NCBI RefSeq assembly: GCF_049852125.1
Contig: NZ_CP187532.1
Coordinates: forward strand, 2,418,001 to 2,482,000
DNA: 64,000 bases
Direction: 5' to 3'
Source of the DNA: Senimuribacter sp049852125
Lineage (GTDB): Bacteria; Bacillota; Clostridia; Peptostreptococcales; Anaerovoracaceae
Numbering within the stretch: position 1 is the stretch's first letter; the number at the start of each line of letters is the position of its first letter. The translations under genes were made by a program, and so were the position numbers. Of this stretch, positions 8,323 through 17,676 are shown piece after piece. Below the pieces are notes generated by a model. That model made no database searches. It had not been told where the DNA came from and saw only the letters and a list, made by a program, of their open reading frames with translations.

Positions 8323-8904
8323 TTACTCAAACAATCTGGCAGCTACGTCTCCAACCAGCTCCGCCCGGTTCTCATCTACCAACGCTTCAACCGTGCAGTT
8401 TACGTAGACTGAACCGTTTTTCAGCAAAAATCCGCCGCGGATATCTCTCGTTTCCTGAGACAACGTAAAGCTGCTGTTTGCAATCCGCTTCGATGCGGTC
8501 TTTACCAACTTATCTCCGATATTTTTCAAGTCTGACGGACTGAGAATCAATTCTCCTGCCGTTGCACCTGTATCAGCCAGCAATCGAACTAAAAACGCGG
8601 TATAAGCGTCTCCACCCATAGAAGTGATTCTCTCAATCGCCTGTTCAAAGCAGTTGGCGATCAGCTTTTGCTTTTCTTCCAAAATAACTTTTCGCCCGTC
8701 GATCTGTGCTACAGATCTCCTGCGGCTGATCAACCGCTCCTTCTGGCTATTACCCTCAGACTCCGCGCGTTTCAAAATCTCATCAGCCTCAGCCTTTGCC
8801 GCTGACAAAATCTCAGAGCATTCCTTCCGCGCCTGATCCGCAGCCGTATCAGCCTGCTCCTGCGCGTCACTGATAATCTTCGCAGTAATCTTCTCTATAC
8901 TCAT
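8323..8904 (-). CDS. ntpE: V-type ATPase subunit E
   Basis: A 193-residue peripheral-stalk subunit E. The N-terminal half is a long charged alanine-rich helix (residues 1-75; ITAKIISDAQEQADTAADQA and similar), and the C-terminal half is the globular head with RDIRGGFLLKNGSVYVNCTVEALVDE. It pairs with subunit H/G to form the stator that holds the A3B3 head. It lies between K and C in the operon. Confidence 0.88.
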   Translation of the reverse strand: MSIEKITAKIISDAQEQADTAADQARKECSEILSAAKAEADEILKRAESEGNSQKERLISRRRSVAQIDGRKVILEEKQKLIANCFEQAIERITSMGGDAYTAFLVRLLADTGATAGELILSPSDLKNIGDKLVKTASKRIANSSFTLSQETRDIRGGFLLKNGSVYVNCTVEALVDENRAELVGDVAARLFE

Positions 8905-8923
8905 TTTACGGTCACACCCTTCA

Positions 8924-9394
8924 TCAAATACCCAGGTTGAACAACATCAAGATGGAAATCAGCAGAGCAAAAATGGCGTATGTTTCAACCATAGCCGCAT
9001 AGATGATACCTTTAACCATTTGATCCGCGCGTTTGCCAAGTAACATGATGCCGGACGCCGCAGTTTTACCCTGCGCAATACCGGACCAGATACCTACAAG
9101 GCCGATAGGCAGGCCGGATGCAAAGATATACAATCCCTGAGACAGAGACAACTCCGCCATACCGCCTCCCAGAAGCCCAATTCGAATAAAAATCAGAAAA
9201 GCCATCAGCAATCCATAAATTCCCTGCGTACCAGGCAAAGCCTGCAAAATCAGCGTCTTACCGAACTTCTTCGGATCCTCTGCCAAAACGCCTGCCGCCG
9301 CCTGTCCTGCAATACCAACACCCATAGCGCTTCCTATACCAGCTGACGCAGCTACTGCCGCACCAAGTAATGCCCATACATTTCCTGTAATCAT
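8924..9394 (-). CDS. ntpK: V-type ATPase subunit K (rotor proteolipid), Na+-type
   Basis: A 156-residue proteolipid with four membrane helices in two repeated hairpins, which forms the rotor ring. Residues equivalent to the known Na+ ligands of Enterococcus hirae NtpK are all present: Leu53, Thr56, Gln57 and Tyr60 in LPGTQGIYG, Gln108 in GIAQGK, and Glu137 in MVETYAIF. The motifs PGTQG-Y and VETYA match the E. hirae pattern closely. The enzyme is therefore inferred to move Na+ rather than H+, which suits an amino-acid fermenter with Na+/H+ antiporters. The reading frame ends with LFNLGI, and the start overlaps the stop of subunit I by 4 bp. Confidence 0.93.
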   Translation of the reverse strand: MITGNVWALLGAAVAASAGIGSAMGVGIAGQAAAGVLAEDPKKFGKTLILQALPGTQGIYGLLMAFLIFIRIGLLGGGMAELSLSQGLYIFASGLPIGLVGIWSGIAQGKTAASGIMLLGKRADQMVKGIIYAAMVETYAIFALLISILMLFNLGI

Positions 9395-11385
9395 TTTTTA
9401 CCTCCATTAGATTCGTTTGTCAAACGAACATACTTTGTATTCTTTCTAAACGGCTCAAATTCTTCCCCGCCGTCTTCATAAAACTTTCCAAAAAATTCTA
9501 TATACTGCAGCCTGCTGGAATGAACGAATGCACCCAGTGCATTGATTGCCAGATTAAACGTGTGTCCAATCACGAATACCACCAGCAATACAATCGTTCC
9601 TGCCACGCCGCCTCCCATAAGCGAACCCATGGTATTAACTACAGTCGCGATGACGCCTGTAGCCAGTCCCAGCGCCAACAGTCTGGAATATGACAGAATA
9701 TCTGAAATATAGCCTGTCACATCATACAATGAGGATAAACCTCCTATAATCTTACCGACGCCCTTACGGTCGCGTCCTCCTGTCAGAAGTAAAATCAACG
9801 CGCCCGCGATAGCCATATACATACCCGGTTTTACCAGCGCCTCCGACAGACTTCCTCCCGCGAGCCACATCGCCGCGCCCAGAATAACCAGATACCAGGA
9901 AAATACATCAAAGACCGCATCCTTCCATTGCCCTCGTTTGATCAGCATGGACGCCTTGATACCCATGCCCAGGAAAAGATGGACAACTCCAAATACCAAC
10001 GACCAGATCAGCAGTCTGGTTGGGTCCTCAATCGGATTAAACCATAACGGTTGTATAGTAATCTCCTTGTGAAAGATCGTCCTTGCGGCAACCTGAAAGA
10101 AATCACCGAACCATCCGCCAAACATAGCTCCCCAAAATACAGTGCTGATACCGCAGTACATGAACATCTTGATCATTCTGTAAGTCATGCCTTCCAAGGC
10201 AAACTTACGCAGTACCACAAAACACGCGATGGCAATGACCAGGCCGTAGCCTGCGTCTGACAGCATGATCCCGAAAAACATCGCGTAAAACAGCGCGAAA
10301 TACTTTGTCGGATCTATACCCCTGTAATCAGGCAGCGAGTACATCTCCATTACAGATTCAAACGGATATACCAGACTGCTGTTGGATGTCAGTACCGGCA
10401 CATTTTCTCCATCCTTCGGATCCCTGTAGGCATAACAGCATCCGCTGTCGCTGAGAATCTTGTCCACTGTGTCAGATGCCGGTTCAGGCACCCATCCTTC
10501 CAGATTAAAGGTTCTCTTTGTTTTAAGCAGCTTGCTTAGCACTCTCTCCCGGTCACGCTCAATAACCAGCTCGTCGTACAAACACGCGATGCCGTCCTTC
10601 AGGCTATACAGACTTTCAATTTCTTTTTCTACCTGCTTCAAGCGCTCCTCTGCCTCATGAATCTCTTTGATAATTCGCAGTCTGTTTTCCTCCGCTGTAC
10701 CGACCCAGCCAGCAAAAGGCACCGGCGTGAAACCATGCTGCTTCAAAATGGTCATTACATTTTCCTGTTCCTCTTTCATAGTAATCACTACCAGATAGAT
10801 CAAGTCCTTATCTCTGCCCATTTCAGTCAAAACCACAGTTTCTCTGCCATCATAAACCCGCTTCGTAAGCGTATCCATATTAGCGGTAGAAGGAACAACT
10901 CCCAATTCCGCCACAGTACGCCTTGTTTCCGTCAGCTCCAGTGGCAGGTCGTAAGAAACCCACGGGGTTACCGCTGCTAAATCCGCTTGTCTTTTGTTGA
11001 TTTTTTCCCGCAGCTTATGCATCTCCTCACTGCGCTTCAAAACCTCTTGAACATCATCAAAAAGCTTCTGTCTCGCTTTCACGGTTTCCGCAAACGCGGA
11101 CTTTTCCATGGCTTTGCGGGTAAAAAACAGCGGACTCTTCGCCGTAGAATATCTTTCAAGGGTATCCAGGGCGATAGACACACGATTGATTTCCGCATCC
11201 AACGCCGTAACTCTGCTTTCATCGCCGTCGCGTACCGCCAGGTTCTTCCAGCCCTCATCTTCTGTCAACCTTTGACCCTGATCAGTAATCTGTACAACGC
11301 CTGCTTCCATCAGATCCGATATGAGCTTTTCCTTTACAGTGTCCAGGCCTATGACAGCCACCTTTTTCATTCTAATGATCGACAC
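9391..11385 (-). CDS. ntpI: V-type ATPase subunit I (a-type stator)
   Basis: A subunit of about 664 residues with a cytoplasmic N-terminal half rich in coiled coil and a C-terminal half of about seven or eight membrane helices. It supplies the half-channels for ions and anchors the peripheral stalks. The conserved arginine region lies in the helix around SDILSYSRLLALGLATGVIATVVN, and the ending has the family's FVHSSRLQYIEFFGKFYEDGGEEFEPF. I favour the GTG at 11385, which gives VSIIRMKKVAVIGL. A TTG at 11409 is also open. Its start overlaps the end of subunit H by 14 bp. Confidence 0.92.
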   Translation of the reverse strand: MSIIRMKKVAVIGLDTVKEKLISDLMEAGVVQITDQGQRLTEDEGWKNLAVRDGDESRVTALDAEINRVSIALDTLERYSTAKSPLFFTRKAMEKSAFAETVKARQKLFDDVQEVLKRSEEMHKLREKINKRQADLAAVTPWVSYDLPLELTETRRTVAELGVVPSTANMDTLTKRVYDGRETVVLTEMGRDKDLIYLVVITMKEEQENVMTILKQHGFTPVPFAGWVGTAEENRLRIIKEIHEAEERLKQVEKEIESLYSLKDGIACLYDELVIERDRERVLSKLLKTKRTFNLEGWVPEPASDTVDKILSDSGCCYAYRDPKDGENVPVLTSNSSLVYPFESVMEMYSLPDYRGIDPTKYFALFYAMFFGIMLSDAGYGLVIAIACFVVLRKFALEGMTYRMIKMFMYCGISTVFWGAMFGGWFGDFFQVAARTIFHKEITIQPLWFNPIEDPTRLLIWSLVFGVVHLFLGMGIKASMLIKRGQWKDAVFDVFSWYLVILGAAMWLAGGSLSEALVKPGMYMAIAGALILLLTGGRDRKGVGKIIGGLSSLYDVTGYISDILSYSRLLALGLATGVIATVVNTMGSLMGGGVAGTIVLLVVFVIGHTFNLAINALGAFVHSSRLQYIEFFGKFYEDGGEEFEPFRKNTKYVRLTNESNGGKK

Positions 11386-11698
11386 TTGCTCCCACGATCC
11401 TTTCCGCAATATAGTCTATTACTTTATCCTCTCTTTTCTTCGCAGATTCTTTCATCACCCGGCAATCGTCTCTCGTCTTTTCAAGAAACGTCTCATACTG
11501 TCTATCTGCTTCGGCCTCGCCTTCTGCAACAAGGGCGTCGTATATTGACTTTCCCTTTGCTCTGGCCTCGTCAGTAAGTTTAACCGCCTCAGATCTGGCG
11601 GCTTCTAACGATTGCTTTGCATCCAGCTTCGCCTTTTTCAGAATTTCATCAGCTTTTGCCTCGCTGTCCCGAATTTTTGTCAATTCCTCAACAAACAT
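11372..11698 (-). CDS. V-type ATPase subunit H/G (peripheral stalk)
   Basis: A 108-residue protein that is almost entirely one charged, alanine-rich helix (EAKADEILKKAKLDAKQSLEAARSEAVKLTDEARAKG), as expected for the archaeal/bacterial subunit H (also called G) that coils with subunit E. It is the first gene of the V-ATPase operon. The ATG at 11698 follows AGGAGGTGATG closely. An upstream ATG at 11719 would place that ribosome site inside the gene. Bacterial nomenclature for this subunit differs (AtpH, NtpF), so I give no symbol. Confidence 0.8.
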   Translation of the reverse strand: MFVEELTKIRDSEAKADEILKKAKLDAKQSLEAARSEAVKLTDEARAKGKSIYDALVAEGEAEADRQYETFLEKTRDDCRVMKESAKKREDKVIDYIAERIVGASVDH

Positions 11699-11768
11699 CG
11701 GTTCATCACCTCCTATCATATTCTATTTCTCTTTAAGCTTTGTGGATAAAAACAAAAAACTTTATCCT

Positions 11769-11797
11769 TATATAGTTTATACCACCAATTTACTCAA
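11769..11797 (-). promoter_or_regulatory. candidate sigma-A promoter of the V-ATPase operon
   Basis: On the minus strand TTGAGT, 17 bp, TATATA, about 70 bp upstream of the first V-ATPase gene in an AT-rich 190-bp gap. No operator-like dyad was seen next to it. Confidence 0.55.
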
Positions 11798-11858
11798 TCA
11801 AAACACAAAATTACCAAAATTTTCACAGTTCTATCCTTTATCTACCCTATTATATGCA

Positions 11859-11888
11859 GAAAGAGGCAGAATAACTTCCGCCTCTTTC
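11859..11888 (-). terminator. weak hairpin downstream of the YhgE-like gene
   Basis: GAAAGAGGC pairs with GCCTCTTTC across a 12-nt loop, 6 bp after the stop of the repeat protein. No clear U-run follows on the minus strand, so it may be a processing or pausing hairpin rather than a strong terminator. Confidence 0.45.
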
Positions 11889-11893
11889 ATGTA

Positions 11894-13537
11894 TTATCTG
11901 GGAGAAATATCTTCTGTTTTAAAAATAAATTTTACACTTTGATAATGATCGCCGCTGCCCCACGCGTCATACTCCCTTGCCGCCGCGCTCATAGCGCGCA
12001 GTCCGTTCAGCGCGTCTGTCAATTGACCTGCGGACAAGCTCCCAAGCTGCGCCATCAATTTATCTGACATCTGATTAACGCCCTTATTTAGCGCGTCCGC
12101 CCCCTTCGCCAACTGCTTGATTCCATCCGTCAGTTCTTCCTCCTTACTTCGCAAAGTTTTCGTTCCATCGAACAATGTCTTTGCTCCGGCATTAACCTGA
12201 CTGATTCCCTTTTCTAACTGTTCCTGACCTTTTGCTAAAGCCTCCGTGCCCGTTGAAAGCTGCTTCGCACCATCGGCTGCAAGATCAATACCTGCAGAAA
12301 AATTCTTTGCTCCCGCGGCTACTGTATCTACGCCTGACGTGTAGGCCTGAAGACCTGCATAAAACGCCGTCACATCGTCTAACTGTTTTTTCAGAGCCGA
12401 TGCTTGCGCCGCGCCTCCTGCCGCCGCCTGATCTAATATCTGTCCATAATTATCCGGCGTCAGGCTTACGTTCATGCCGGCCGCCTGTAAATTCTGCGAG
12501 GCTGACGCGAACACAACGTCTACAATCTGTTTTGCTCCTGCGTTTACCGCGCCGCTGGACTTACTTAACTGGGATAAACCCGCCGACAGTTGATCTGCTC
12601 CGTTTTTTAGTTCTCCTGCTCCTGCATACAGCGCATCCGCGCCTTTCTGCAGTTCTCCCGTACCCTTTGTCAGCTGCCCAACGCCCTGTTTAAGCGCCTG
12701 GGTTCCATCATATAGCTTTCCCGCGCCGGTCTTTAAAACCTCAGTGCCCTCCATGAGCTTTTCAGCGCCTGCTGACAGCTTCAGCGCTCCGTCGTCCAGC
12801 TTCTTCGTTCCTGTCACAAGTGCATCCACACCGTTTGTCAGCTTTTCCATCTGATTTCCCAGATCAGATAAATCCGTATGCCCATCTATGTCAAGCTCCG
12901 CGAAGACATCACTGGTAACAAACGTATAAATGGTATCCAGTTCAAAATCCGTTACATCCGCTGACACCGTTACAGTCTCCGGCAAATCCACCTTTGACGC
13001 GGCGCTTCCCAGACAACCAGATACCCCTGGCAAACTAAAGCCCAGCACCACGCTTCGGCTTCCATCATCGGTCTTCTTGCCGCCATCCACTTGAATATCA
13101 GAAAAGCGGCTGTTATCAAGTACCATACCGCTGACCGCCAGGAATGGCACGCATGCACCGTTTGTATACGTGTGATTCTTGTACGTGATCCGCATCACTA
13201 CATGACCGCTTCTGCCTGCCAGCTTGTCAGGCTGTATTTCCTTGCCGTCCAGAGTGTAACGGATTTTCATCGTTACAGGAAGCTGGTAATTCTCATACCC
13301 ATCATAGTGAAGGGTTCCTTTTTCACTGATAATCCGCTGATTTTCCTTCCCTCCGGCGTTCGTCAGCACATATACAGTTTCATCCTCTGATATGACTTTT
13401 TTGTCAATTTCTTTCTCACCGCTATCGGACTTTGCCGCCGGCTGATCCGCGAAAGCAGTAACGCTGACCGCGCCTAAGGCCACCATCGCCACCGTCAAAA
13501 TTACAACCAAACATTTTAATTTTCTATTGTTTTTCAT
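11894..13537 (-). CDS. secreted YhgE-like protein with tandem glycine-containing helical repeats
   Basis: A 547-residue protein with an N-terminal signal segment (KLKCLVVILTVAMVALGAVSVTAFA), a folded region to about residue 220, and then a long series of 7-residue-spaced repeats of the type L-x-x-G-x-x-x (LSAGAEKLMEGTEVLKTGAG, LQKGADALYAGAGELKNGAD and others) to about residue 520. This repeat type is known from YhgE/Pip-like proteins, where it forms long helical coils outside the cell. No C-terminal membrane helix is seen. Its start overlaps the MMPL transporter gene by 4 bp, so the two are probably co-translated and work as a pair, the repeat protein being an extracytoplasmic partner. The substrate is unknown. 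Confidence 0.75.
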   Translation of the reverse strand: MKNNRKLKCLVVILTVAMVALGAVSVTAFADQPAAKSDSGEKEIDKKVISEDETVYVLTNAGGKENQRIISEKGTLHYDGYENYQLPVTMKIRYTLDGKEIQPDKLAGRSGHVVMRITYKNHTYTNGACVPFLAVSGMVLDNSRFSDIQVDGGKKTDDGSRSVVLGFSLPGVSGCLGSAASKVDLPETVTVSADVTDFELDTIYTFVTSDVFAELDIDGHTDLSDLGNQMEKLTNGVDALVTGTKKLDDGALKLSAGAEKLMEGTEVLKTGAGKLYDGTQALKQGVGQLTKGTGELQKGADALYAGAGELKNGADQLSAGLSQLSKSSGAVNAGAKQIVDVVFASASQNLQAAGMNVSLTPDNYGQILDQAAAGGAAQASALKKQLDDVTAFYAGLQAYTSGVDTVAAGAKNFSAGIDLAADGAKQLSTGTEALAKGQEQLEKGISQVNAGAKTLFDGTKTLRSKEEELTDGIKQLAKGADALNKGVNQMSDKLMAQLGSLSAGQLTDALNGLRAMSAAAREYDAWGSGDHYQSVKFIFKTEDISPR

Positions 13538-15630
13538 GCTGCTGTTCCTTCTTTCTTTCTATTTTTATATACCCCTCTCATGCCGCCGGTAGTATTCATA
13601 ATCAGACGGTCAAATAATCTCAGGAATGCTGGCAAAATAAAGATAACTGCCAACATGCTGACTAAAGCGCCTCTGGCCATCAGACTGCACATCGAACTGA
13701 TAATATCAATTTCCGAGTACAAGGCTACGCCAAAGGTTGCCGCAAAGAACCCAAGGGCGCTGACCAAAACAGAAGGAATCGATGTATGCAGCGCTGTAAT
13801 AACTGCCGTATCTCTGTCCGCGCCGGATATTCTTTCCCTTTTATATCTGGTAGTCATCAAAATAGCGTAATCCACCGTTGATCCTAACTGTATTGTCGTC
13901 AGGCAAATCGGCGCGATAAACGGAAGCCAGGTTCCTGTATAATATGGAATACCCAGGTTGATAAAAATAGCAAAATAGATCGTCATAACCAGAATGACAG
14001 GCAAGCTGCCTGATTTTAAAACCAGCGCGATGATCAGGAATATCAGTACGATAGATACAGCGCTGACCAATTTAAAATCCCGATCAGTCGTCTTCATCAA
14101 ATCCTTTGTGCAAGCCGCTTCTCCAATGATCATGCCCTCTTTATCATAATCCTTTACGATATCATTCATAGCGGTCAGCTGGCGATTAACCTCCTTGCTG
14201 GCAGTCCTGTACTCACTCATGGCCAGCATCAGCTGATATTTACCGCTTTTCAATGTGCTTACCGCTTCATCCGGCAAAATTTCCTCCGGAATCGTTTTGC
14301 CAATTACAGAGTCCAGAGATAACGCCGTCTTAATACCGTCAACCCCTTCCAAGCGTTCCGTCATCTGGCGGACATCATCTCGGTTCAAGGTCCTGTCTAC
14401 CAGAATCATATGGGTAGCTGCCATGTCGAATTCATCCATCAGCTTTTCGTTAGAAATCACAAAATTCATATCCTTCGGCAGCGCACCGCCCATATCATAA
14501 TAGATATTGGTATTGTTATATCCGTATATAGCCGGTCCTAACGTAATAACAAATACCGCCAAAAAGATCGGGCTTTTCTTCACTACGAAAGACGCTGTTT
14601 TTTTCATATCCGGAATGATAGATTTATGCCGCGTCCTTTCAATGACTTTGTCAAAGGTTAAAATCAGGGACGGAAGAATCGTCACACATCCGATGACGCC
14701 CAGTAAAACGCCCTTTGCCATGACAATACCCAAATCCTTTCCCAAGGTAAAGCTCATGAAACACAACGCGATAAACCCCGCAACCGTTGTAACTGAACTG
14801 CCGATAACCGACGCCACCGTATGGCTGATTGCCGCTGCCATCGCTTGATTTTTATCATTTTGCCGTAGCTGTTCCTCCTCATAGCTATGCCACAGGAATA
14901 TGGAATAATCCATCGTTACCGCAAGCTGAAGCACGGCAGCAAGTGCCTTTGTAATATAGGATATCTCTCCAAGGAAGAAATTACTCCCCAGATTGTATAA
15001 GATCGCCATACCAATGCCCGCCAGAAAAATAAAAGGAATCACCCAGGAATCCAACAGCAGCACCATGGCGGCAGTAGCGCAAAGCACCGCGAGTCCTACA
15101 TAAACCGGTTCTTCTGCTTCGCACAGGTCCTTCAAATCCTTTACCAGCGCCGACATACCCGTCACATAACATGTTTCTCCTGCTATTTCCCTGATTTTTC
15201 CTACCGCGTCTATGGTCTCGTCCGCAGAGGTCGACGTGTCAAAGAATACTGCCATCAAGGTCGCGTCCCCTTGATTAAACGCTTCGTAATACTTATCCGG
15301 CAATACTTCCAGCGGAATATCTGTCGAGAGAAGATTGCTGTAAGCAATTACAGAATCCACATGCTTCACTTGCTCGATTCCCTCTCGCAAGAGATCCACC
15401 TTCTCCGGGCTCTGATCTTCTATGACAATAATAGAAAACGCGCCCTTCCCGTAATCATCCATCAAAATATCCTGTCCGGTAACTGTATCCAACCCTTCCG
15501 GCAAGTAGGTCAGCATATCATAATTGATCCTTGTGCCCAGCATACCTATCACAGAAGGTATGCACAAAAGCACACACAGTATAAGAATCACCTTACGATG
15601 CTGAACTACCGCATTCGAAAATTTTTCCAT
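13534..15630 (-). CDS. MMPL/RND-family transporter
   Basis: A 698-residue membrane protein with the two-fold architecture of the RND superfamily: helix 1 and a roughly 120-residue outer loop followed by five helices, then the same again. LQLAVTMDYSIFLWHSYEEE (about residue 240) and LGSTVDYAILMTTRYKRER (about 585) are the paired helix-4 motifs with a proton-path Asp in each half. Members export lipids, siderophores or drugs, but the cargo here is not evident. Start ATG 15630 follows GGAGAG. It forms a two-gene operon with the YhgE-like protein downstream. Confidence 0.85.
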   Translation of the reverse strand: MEKFSNAVVQHRKVILILCVLLCIPSVIGMLGTRINYDMLTYLPEGLDTVTGQDILMDDYGKGAFSIIVIEDQSPEKVDLLREGIEQVKHVDSVIAYSNLLSTDIPLEVLPDKYYEAFNQGDATLMAVFFDTSTSADETIDAVGKIREIAGETCYVTGMSALVKDLKDLCEAEEPVYVGLAVLCATAAMVLLLDSWVIPFIFLAGIGMAILYNLGSNFFLGEISYITKALAAVLQLAVTMDYSIFLWHSYEEEQLRQNDKNQAMAAAISHTVASVIGSSVTTVAGFIALCFMSFTLGKDLGIVMAKGVLLGVIGCVTILPSLILTFDKVIERTRHKSIIPDMKKTASFVVKKSPIFLAVFVITLGPAIYGYNNTNIYYDMGGALPKDMNFVISNEKLMDEFDMAATHMILVDRTLNRDDVRQMTERLEGVDGIKTALSLDSVIGKTIPEEILPDEAVSTLKSGKYQLMLAMSEYRTASKEVNRQLTAMNDIVKDYDKEGMIIGEAACTKDLMKTTDRDFKLVSAVSIVLIFLIIALVLKSGSLPVILVMTIYFAIFINLGIPYYTGTWLPFIAPICLTTIQLGSTVDYAILMTTRYKRERISGADRDTAVITALHTSIPSVLVSALGFFAATFGVALYSEIDIISSMCSLMARGALVSMLAVIFILPAFLRLFDRLIMNTTGGMRGVYKNRKKEGTAA

Positions 15631-15717
15631 ATATGATATCTCTCCTTTCTCGATGAATCAACTCTTTCTTCAAACTATGGAAAATTATATCGCTGGTTTT
15701 TACAGTTTAAAATAATC

Positions 15718-15760
15718 AAAGAAGGCACGATGCATAAATTTCTTGCATCGTGCCTTCTTT
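15718..15760 (-). terminator. strong intrinsic terminator after whiA
   Basis: A 17-bp perfect stem (AAAGAAGGCACGATGCA with its complement at 15744-15760), loop of 9 nt, 20 bp after the whiA stop. Flanking A and T runs mean it could work in both directions. Confidence 0.85.
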
Positions 15761-15779
15761 GTATAAATTATCAGATTTT

Positions 15780-16721
15780 TTACAGCTTAGAAGCTATTTC
15801 TTCGATTTTTCGAAATCGATTATTGATTCCGGATTTTTTCATCGGTGGATTCATCATCTCTCCCAGTTGAACCAAGCTTGCCTCCGGATATTGCATCCGT
15901 AGCGTCGCCGCTTCTTTCAGCTTTTCCGGCAGAGACGCAAAGCCTCCTGCCTCCTGTATCCTCTTAATATTCTCAATTTGCCGTTGAGACGCATCCAGCG
16001 TCCTGTCCGTATTAGCAGTATCACAGTTGGTCATGCGAACAGCTTTGTTAACCATGTTCTTTTGAACTTTCACATTCTCATATTCTAACATCTGTATGTG
16101 AGCGCCCATAATCGCCAGAGTATCGCAAATATACTCCGAACTTTTCATATAAACTATATATTTATCCTTTCGCTCCACAATTTTAGCAGAAAGATCTACA
16201 AAGGTATTGATCATCTTACGCAAATCTGCCGCCAGGTTTCTGCTGGCGCAGACAAACTCCAGGTGATAGCTTTTGGCAGGATCACTAACGGTTCCGCTGC
16301 CCATAAAAATACCTCGCAGATACGCCTTTCGGCAGCACTTGGTTTTTATCAGATCGCCATAGATGCCATCAGAAATATAGTTGTTTCCTTCTCGAACAAG
16401 AAGGATTCCCGTTTCACGCAATATCTGTTCGCTGCGCATTTCCGGTCCGATAGTCAGAAGATAAGCCCGTCCTTTTTTCGGACCCTGGATTTCTCCCACC
16501 TCCAGCTCCGTCTCCACTTGAAAGTACTCCTTGATCAGTTTCTTATAATGGCGGGCTACAGCCGGATTGTCCGTAGTAATGACAATTTTAAATTTGCCGC
16601 CCCCCGACAGCCTGAGGCTGCCGGAAACCCGTAGGAATCCCGCGATCTCCGCCAGCTGACAGCACTTCCTTTCCGGTTCTATTCTTGATAATTCATTTTT
16701 TGTTTCAGTTGAAAATGACAA
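15780..16721 (-). CDS. whiA: WhiA family DNA-binding protein
   Basis: About 313 residues. WhiA combines a LAGLIDADG homing-endonuclease-like N-terminal fold with a C-terminal helix-turn-helix. In Firmicutes it is linked to cell division and chromosome segregation, in actinomycetes to sporulation. SFSTETKNELSRI opens the protein, GTVSDPAKSYHLEFVC is a conserved centre, and NCDTANTDRTLDASQRQIENI followed by RMQYPEASLVQLGEMMNPPMKKSGINNRFRKI is the HTH end. I choose the TTG at 16721, since the family begins with (M)SFS. A GTG at 16778 lies inside the kce terminator stem. It is the last gene of the murB-rapZ cluster, but kce stands in the usual place of yvcK. Confidence 0.9.
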   Translation of the reverse strand: MSFSTETKNELSRIEPERKCCQLAEIAGFLRVSGSLRLSGGGKFKIVITTDNPAVARHYKKLIKEYFQVETELEVGEIQGPKKGRAYLLTIGPEMRSEQILRETGILLVREGNNYISDGIYGDLIKTKCCRKAYLRGIFMGSGTVSDPAKSYHLEFVCASRNLAADLRKMINTFVDLSAKIVERKDKYIVYMKSSEYICDTLAIMGAHIQMLEYENVKVQKNMVNKAVRMTNCDTANTDRTLDASQRQIENIKRIQEAGGFASLPEKLKEAATLRMQYPEASLVQLGEMMNPPMKKSGINNRFRKIEEIASKL

Positions 16722-16766
16722 TTTTCCCTGATCCTTTCCGCGGAATTTTTCTCTGCTTCTGCAAAA

Positions 16767-16791
16767 AACGTCTGCCACGCGGGCAGACGTT
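16767..16791 (-). terminator. intrinsic terminator of kce
   Basis: A 10-bp stem (AACGTCTGCC/GGCAGACGTT) with a 5-nt loop, followed on the minus strand by a T-run, 27 bp after the kce stop. It separates kce transcription from whiA, so whiA may depend on read-through. Confidence 0.8.
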
Positions 16792-16817
16792 TCCTATACT
16801 AAATCGTATATATGCTC

Positions 16818-17648
16818 CTATTTTCTAGGCGCCAGTCCAAGAATTTCTCTTGCTTCGTCCGGTGTAGCAACTTCTCTTCCCAGCAGCTTTGCCAGTTCTA
16901 CAACCTTAGCAACCATCTGTCCATTGCTTTCAGCTAATACGCCTTTTTCCATGTACAGGTTATCTTCGAAACCAACTCTTACATGTCCGCCCATGGAAAT
17001 CGTAGCAGCGGCAATATGCCATGCGTTCTTTCCAAGACCTGTCGCAGTCCAAGTAGAACCTTCAGGAATTGATTCAACCATATATACCAGATCTCTGATT
17101 GTAGCGTTCATCTGCACGCCCAACACGAAATCCCAGTGAATTGGCTTAGGCAGGAAGCCCTTCTTATACGCAGTCTTCATAGCAAGGTCAATCATGCCCT
17201 TGTCGAATACTTCACATTCCGGCTTGATGCCTCTTTCCTGCATAATTTTAGCAAAGTTGATGATTGTATTATCAGTATTGATAAAGATTTCGTCTCCGCC
17301 GAAGTTGCAGGTACCGCAATCCAGCGTTGCCATTTCCGGAGTAGGAACGACTTCTGTAGACTGCAGTCTCTCCAGATCAGTCATGCCAACTGCTCCGCCT
17401 GTAGACGGCTGAATGATAGCGTCCGGGCATTCCTTTCTGATAGCATCGATGCATTCCTGGAATCTGCCCTTGTCCTGTGTCGGCGTACCGTCGTCCCATC
17501 TTACATGAAGATGAATTAGAGACGCGCCTGCGTCATAAGCGGATTTTGCTTCTCTTACAATTTCCTCTACAGTGTAAGGAACATTTGGGTTCTGCTCCTT
17601 GGTTACTTCCGCGCCGCAAATACATGCGCTGATAATGAGTTTGTCCAT
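16818..17648 (-). CDS. kce: 3-keto-5-aminohexanoate cleavage enzyme (Kce)
   Basis: A 276-residue BKACE/DUF849 protein that I recognise as Kce (EC 2.3.1.247). Kce converts 3-keto-5-aminohexanoate plus acetyl-CoA into acetoacetate and L-3-aminobutyryl-CoA, the substrate of Kal at 624-1016. Zn2+ ligands of the family are visible in LIHLHVRWDDG (HxH, about residues 46-48) and in the C-terminal GGHVRVGFEDNLY (His and the Glu). PSTGGAVGMT is the substrate loop. Start ATG 17648 follows AAAGGAGA. It has its own sigma-A promoter inside the end of rapZ, a 5' hairpin and its own terminator, so it is a monocistronic unit inside a housekeeping cluster. Its codon choice is biased like kal. Other BKACE enzymes have different keto-acid substrates, but the presence of kal favours Kce. 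Confidence 0.88.
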   Translation of the reverse strand: MDKLIISACICGAEVTKEQNPNVPYTVEEIVREAKSAYDAGASLIHLHVRWDDGTPTQDKGRFQECIDAIRKECPDAIIQPSTGGAVGMTDLERLQSTEVVPTPEMATLDCGTCNFGGDEIFINTDNTIINFAKIMQERGIKPECEVFDKGMIDLAMKTAYKKGFLPKPIHWDFVLGVQMNATIRDLVYMVESIPEGSTWTATGLGKNAWHIAAATISMGGHVRVGFEDNLYMEKGVLAESNGQMVAKVVELAKLLGREVATPDEAREILGLAPRK

Positions 17649-17676
17649 TGGTCTTTCTCCTTTTATATAACTACTT

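Noticed and set aside
16722..16778. N-terminal extension of WhiA from a GTG at 16778
   Set aside because: The GTG lies in the stem of the kce terminator and the added residues do not match the family start; the TTG at 16721 fits.
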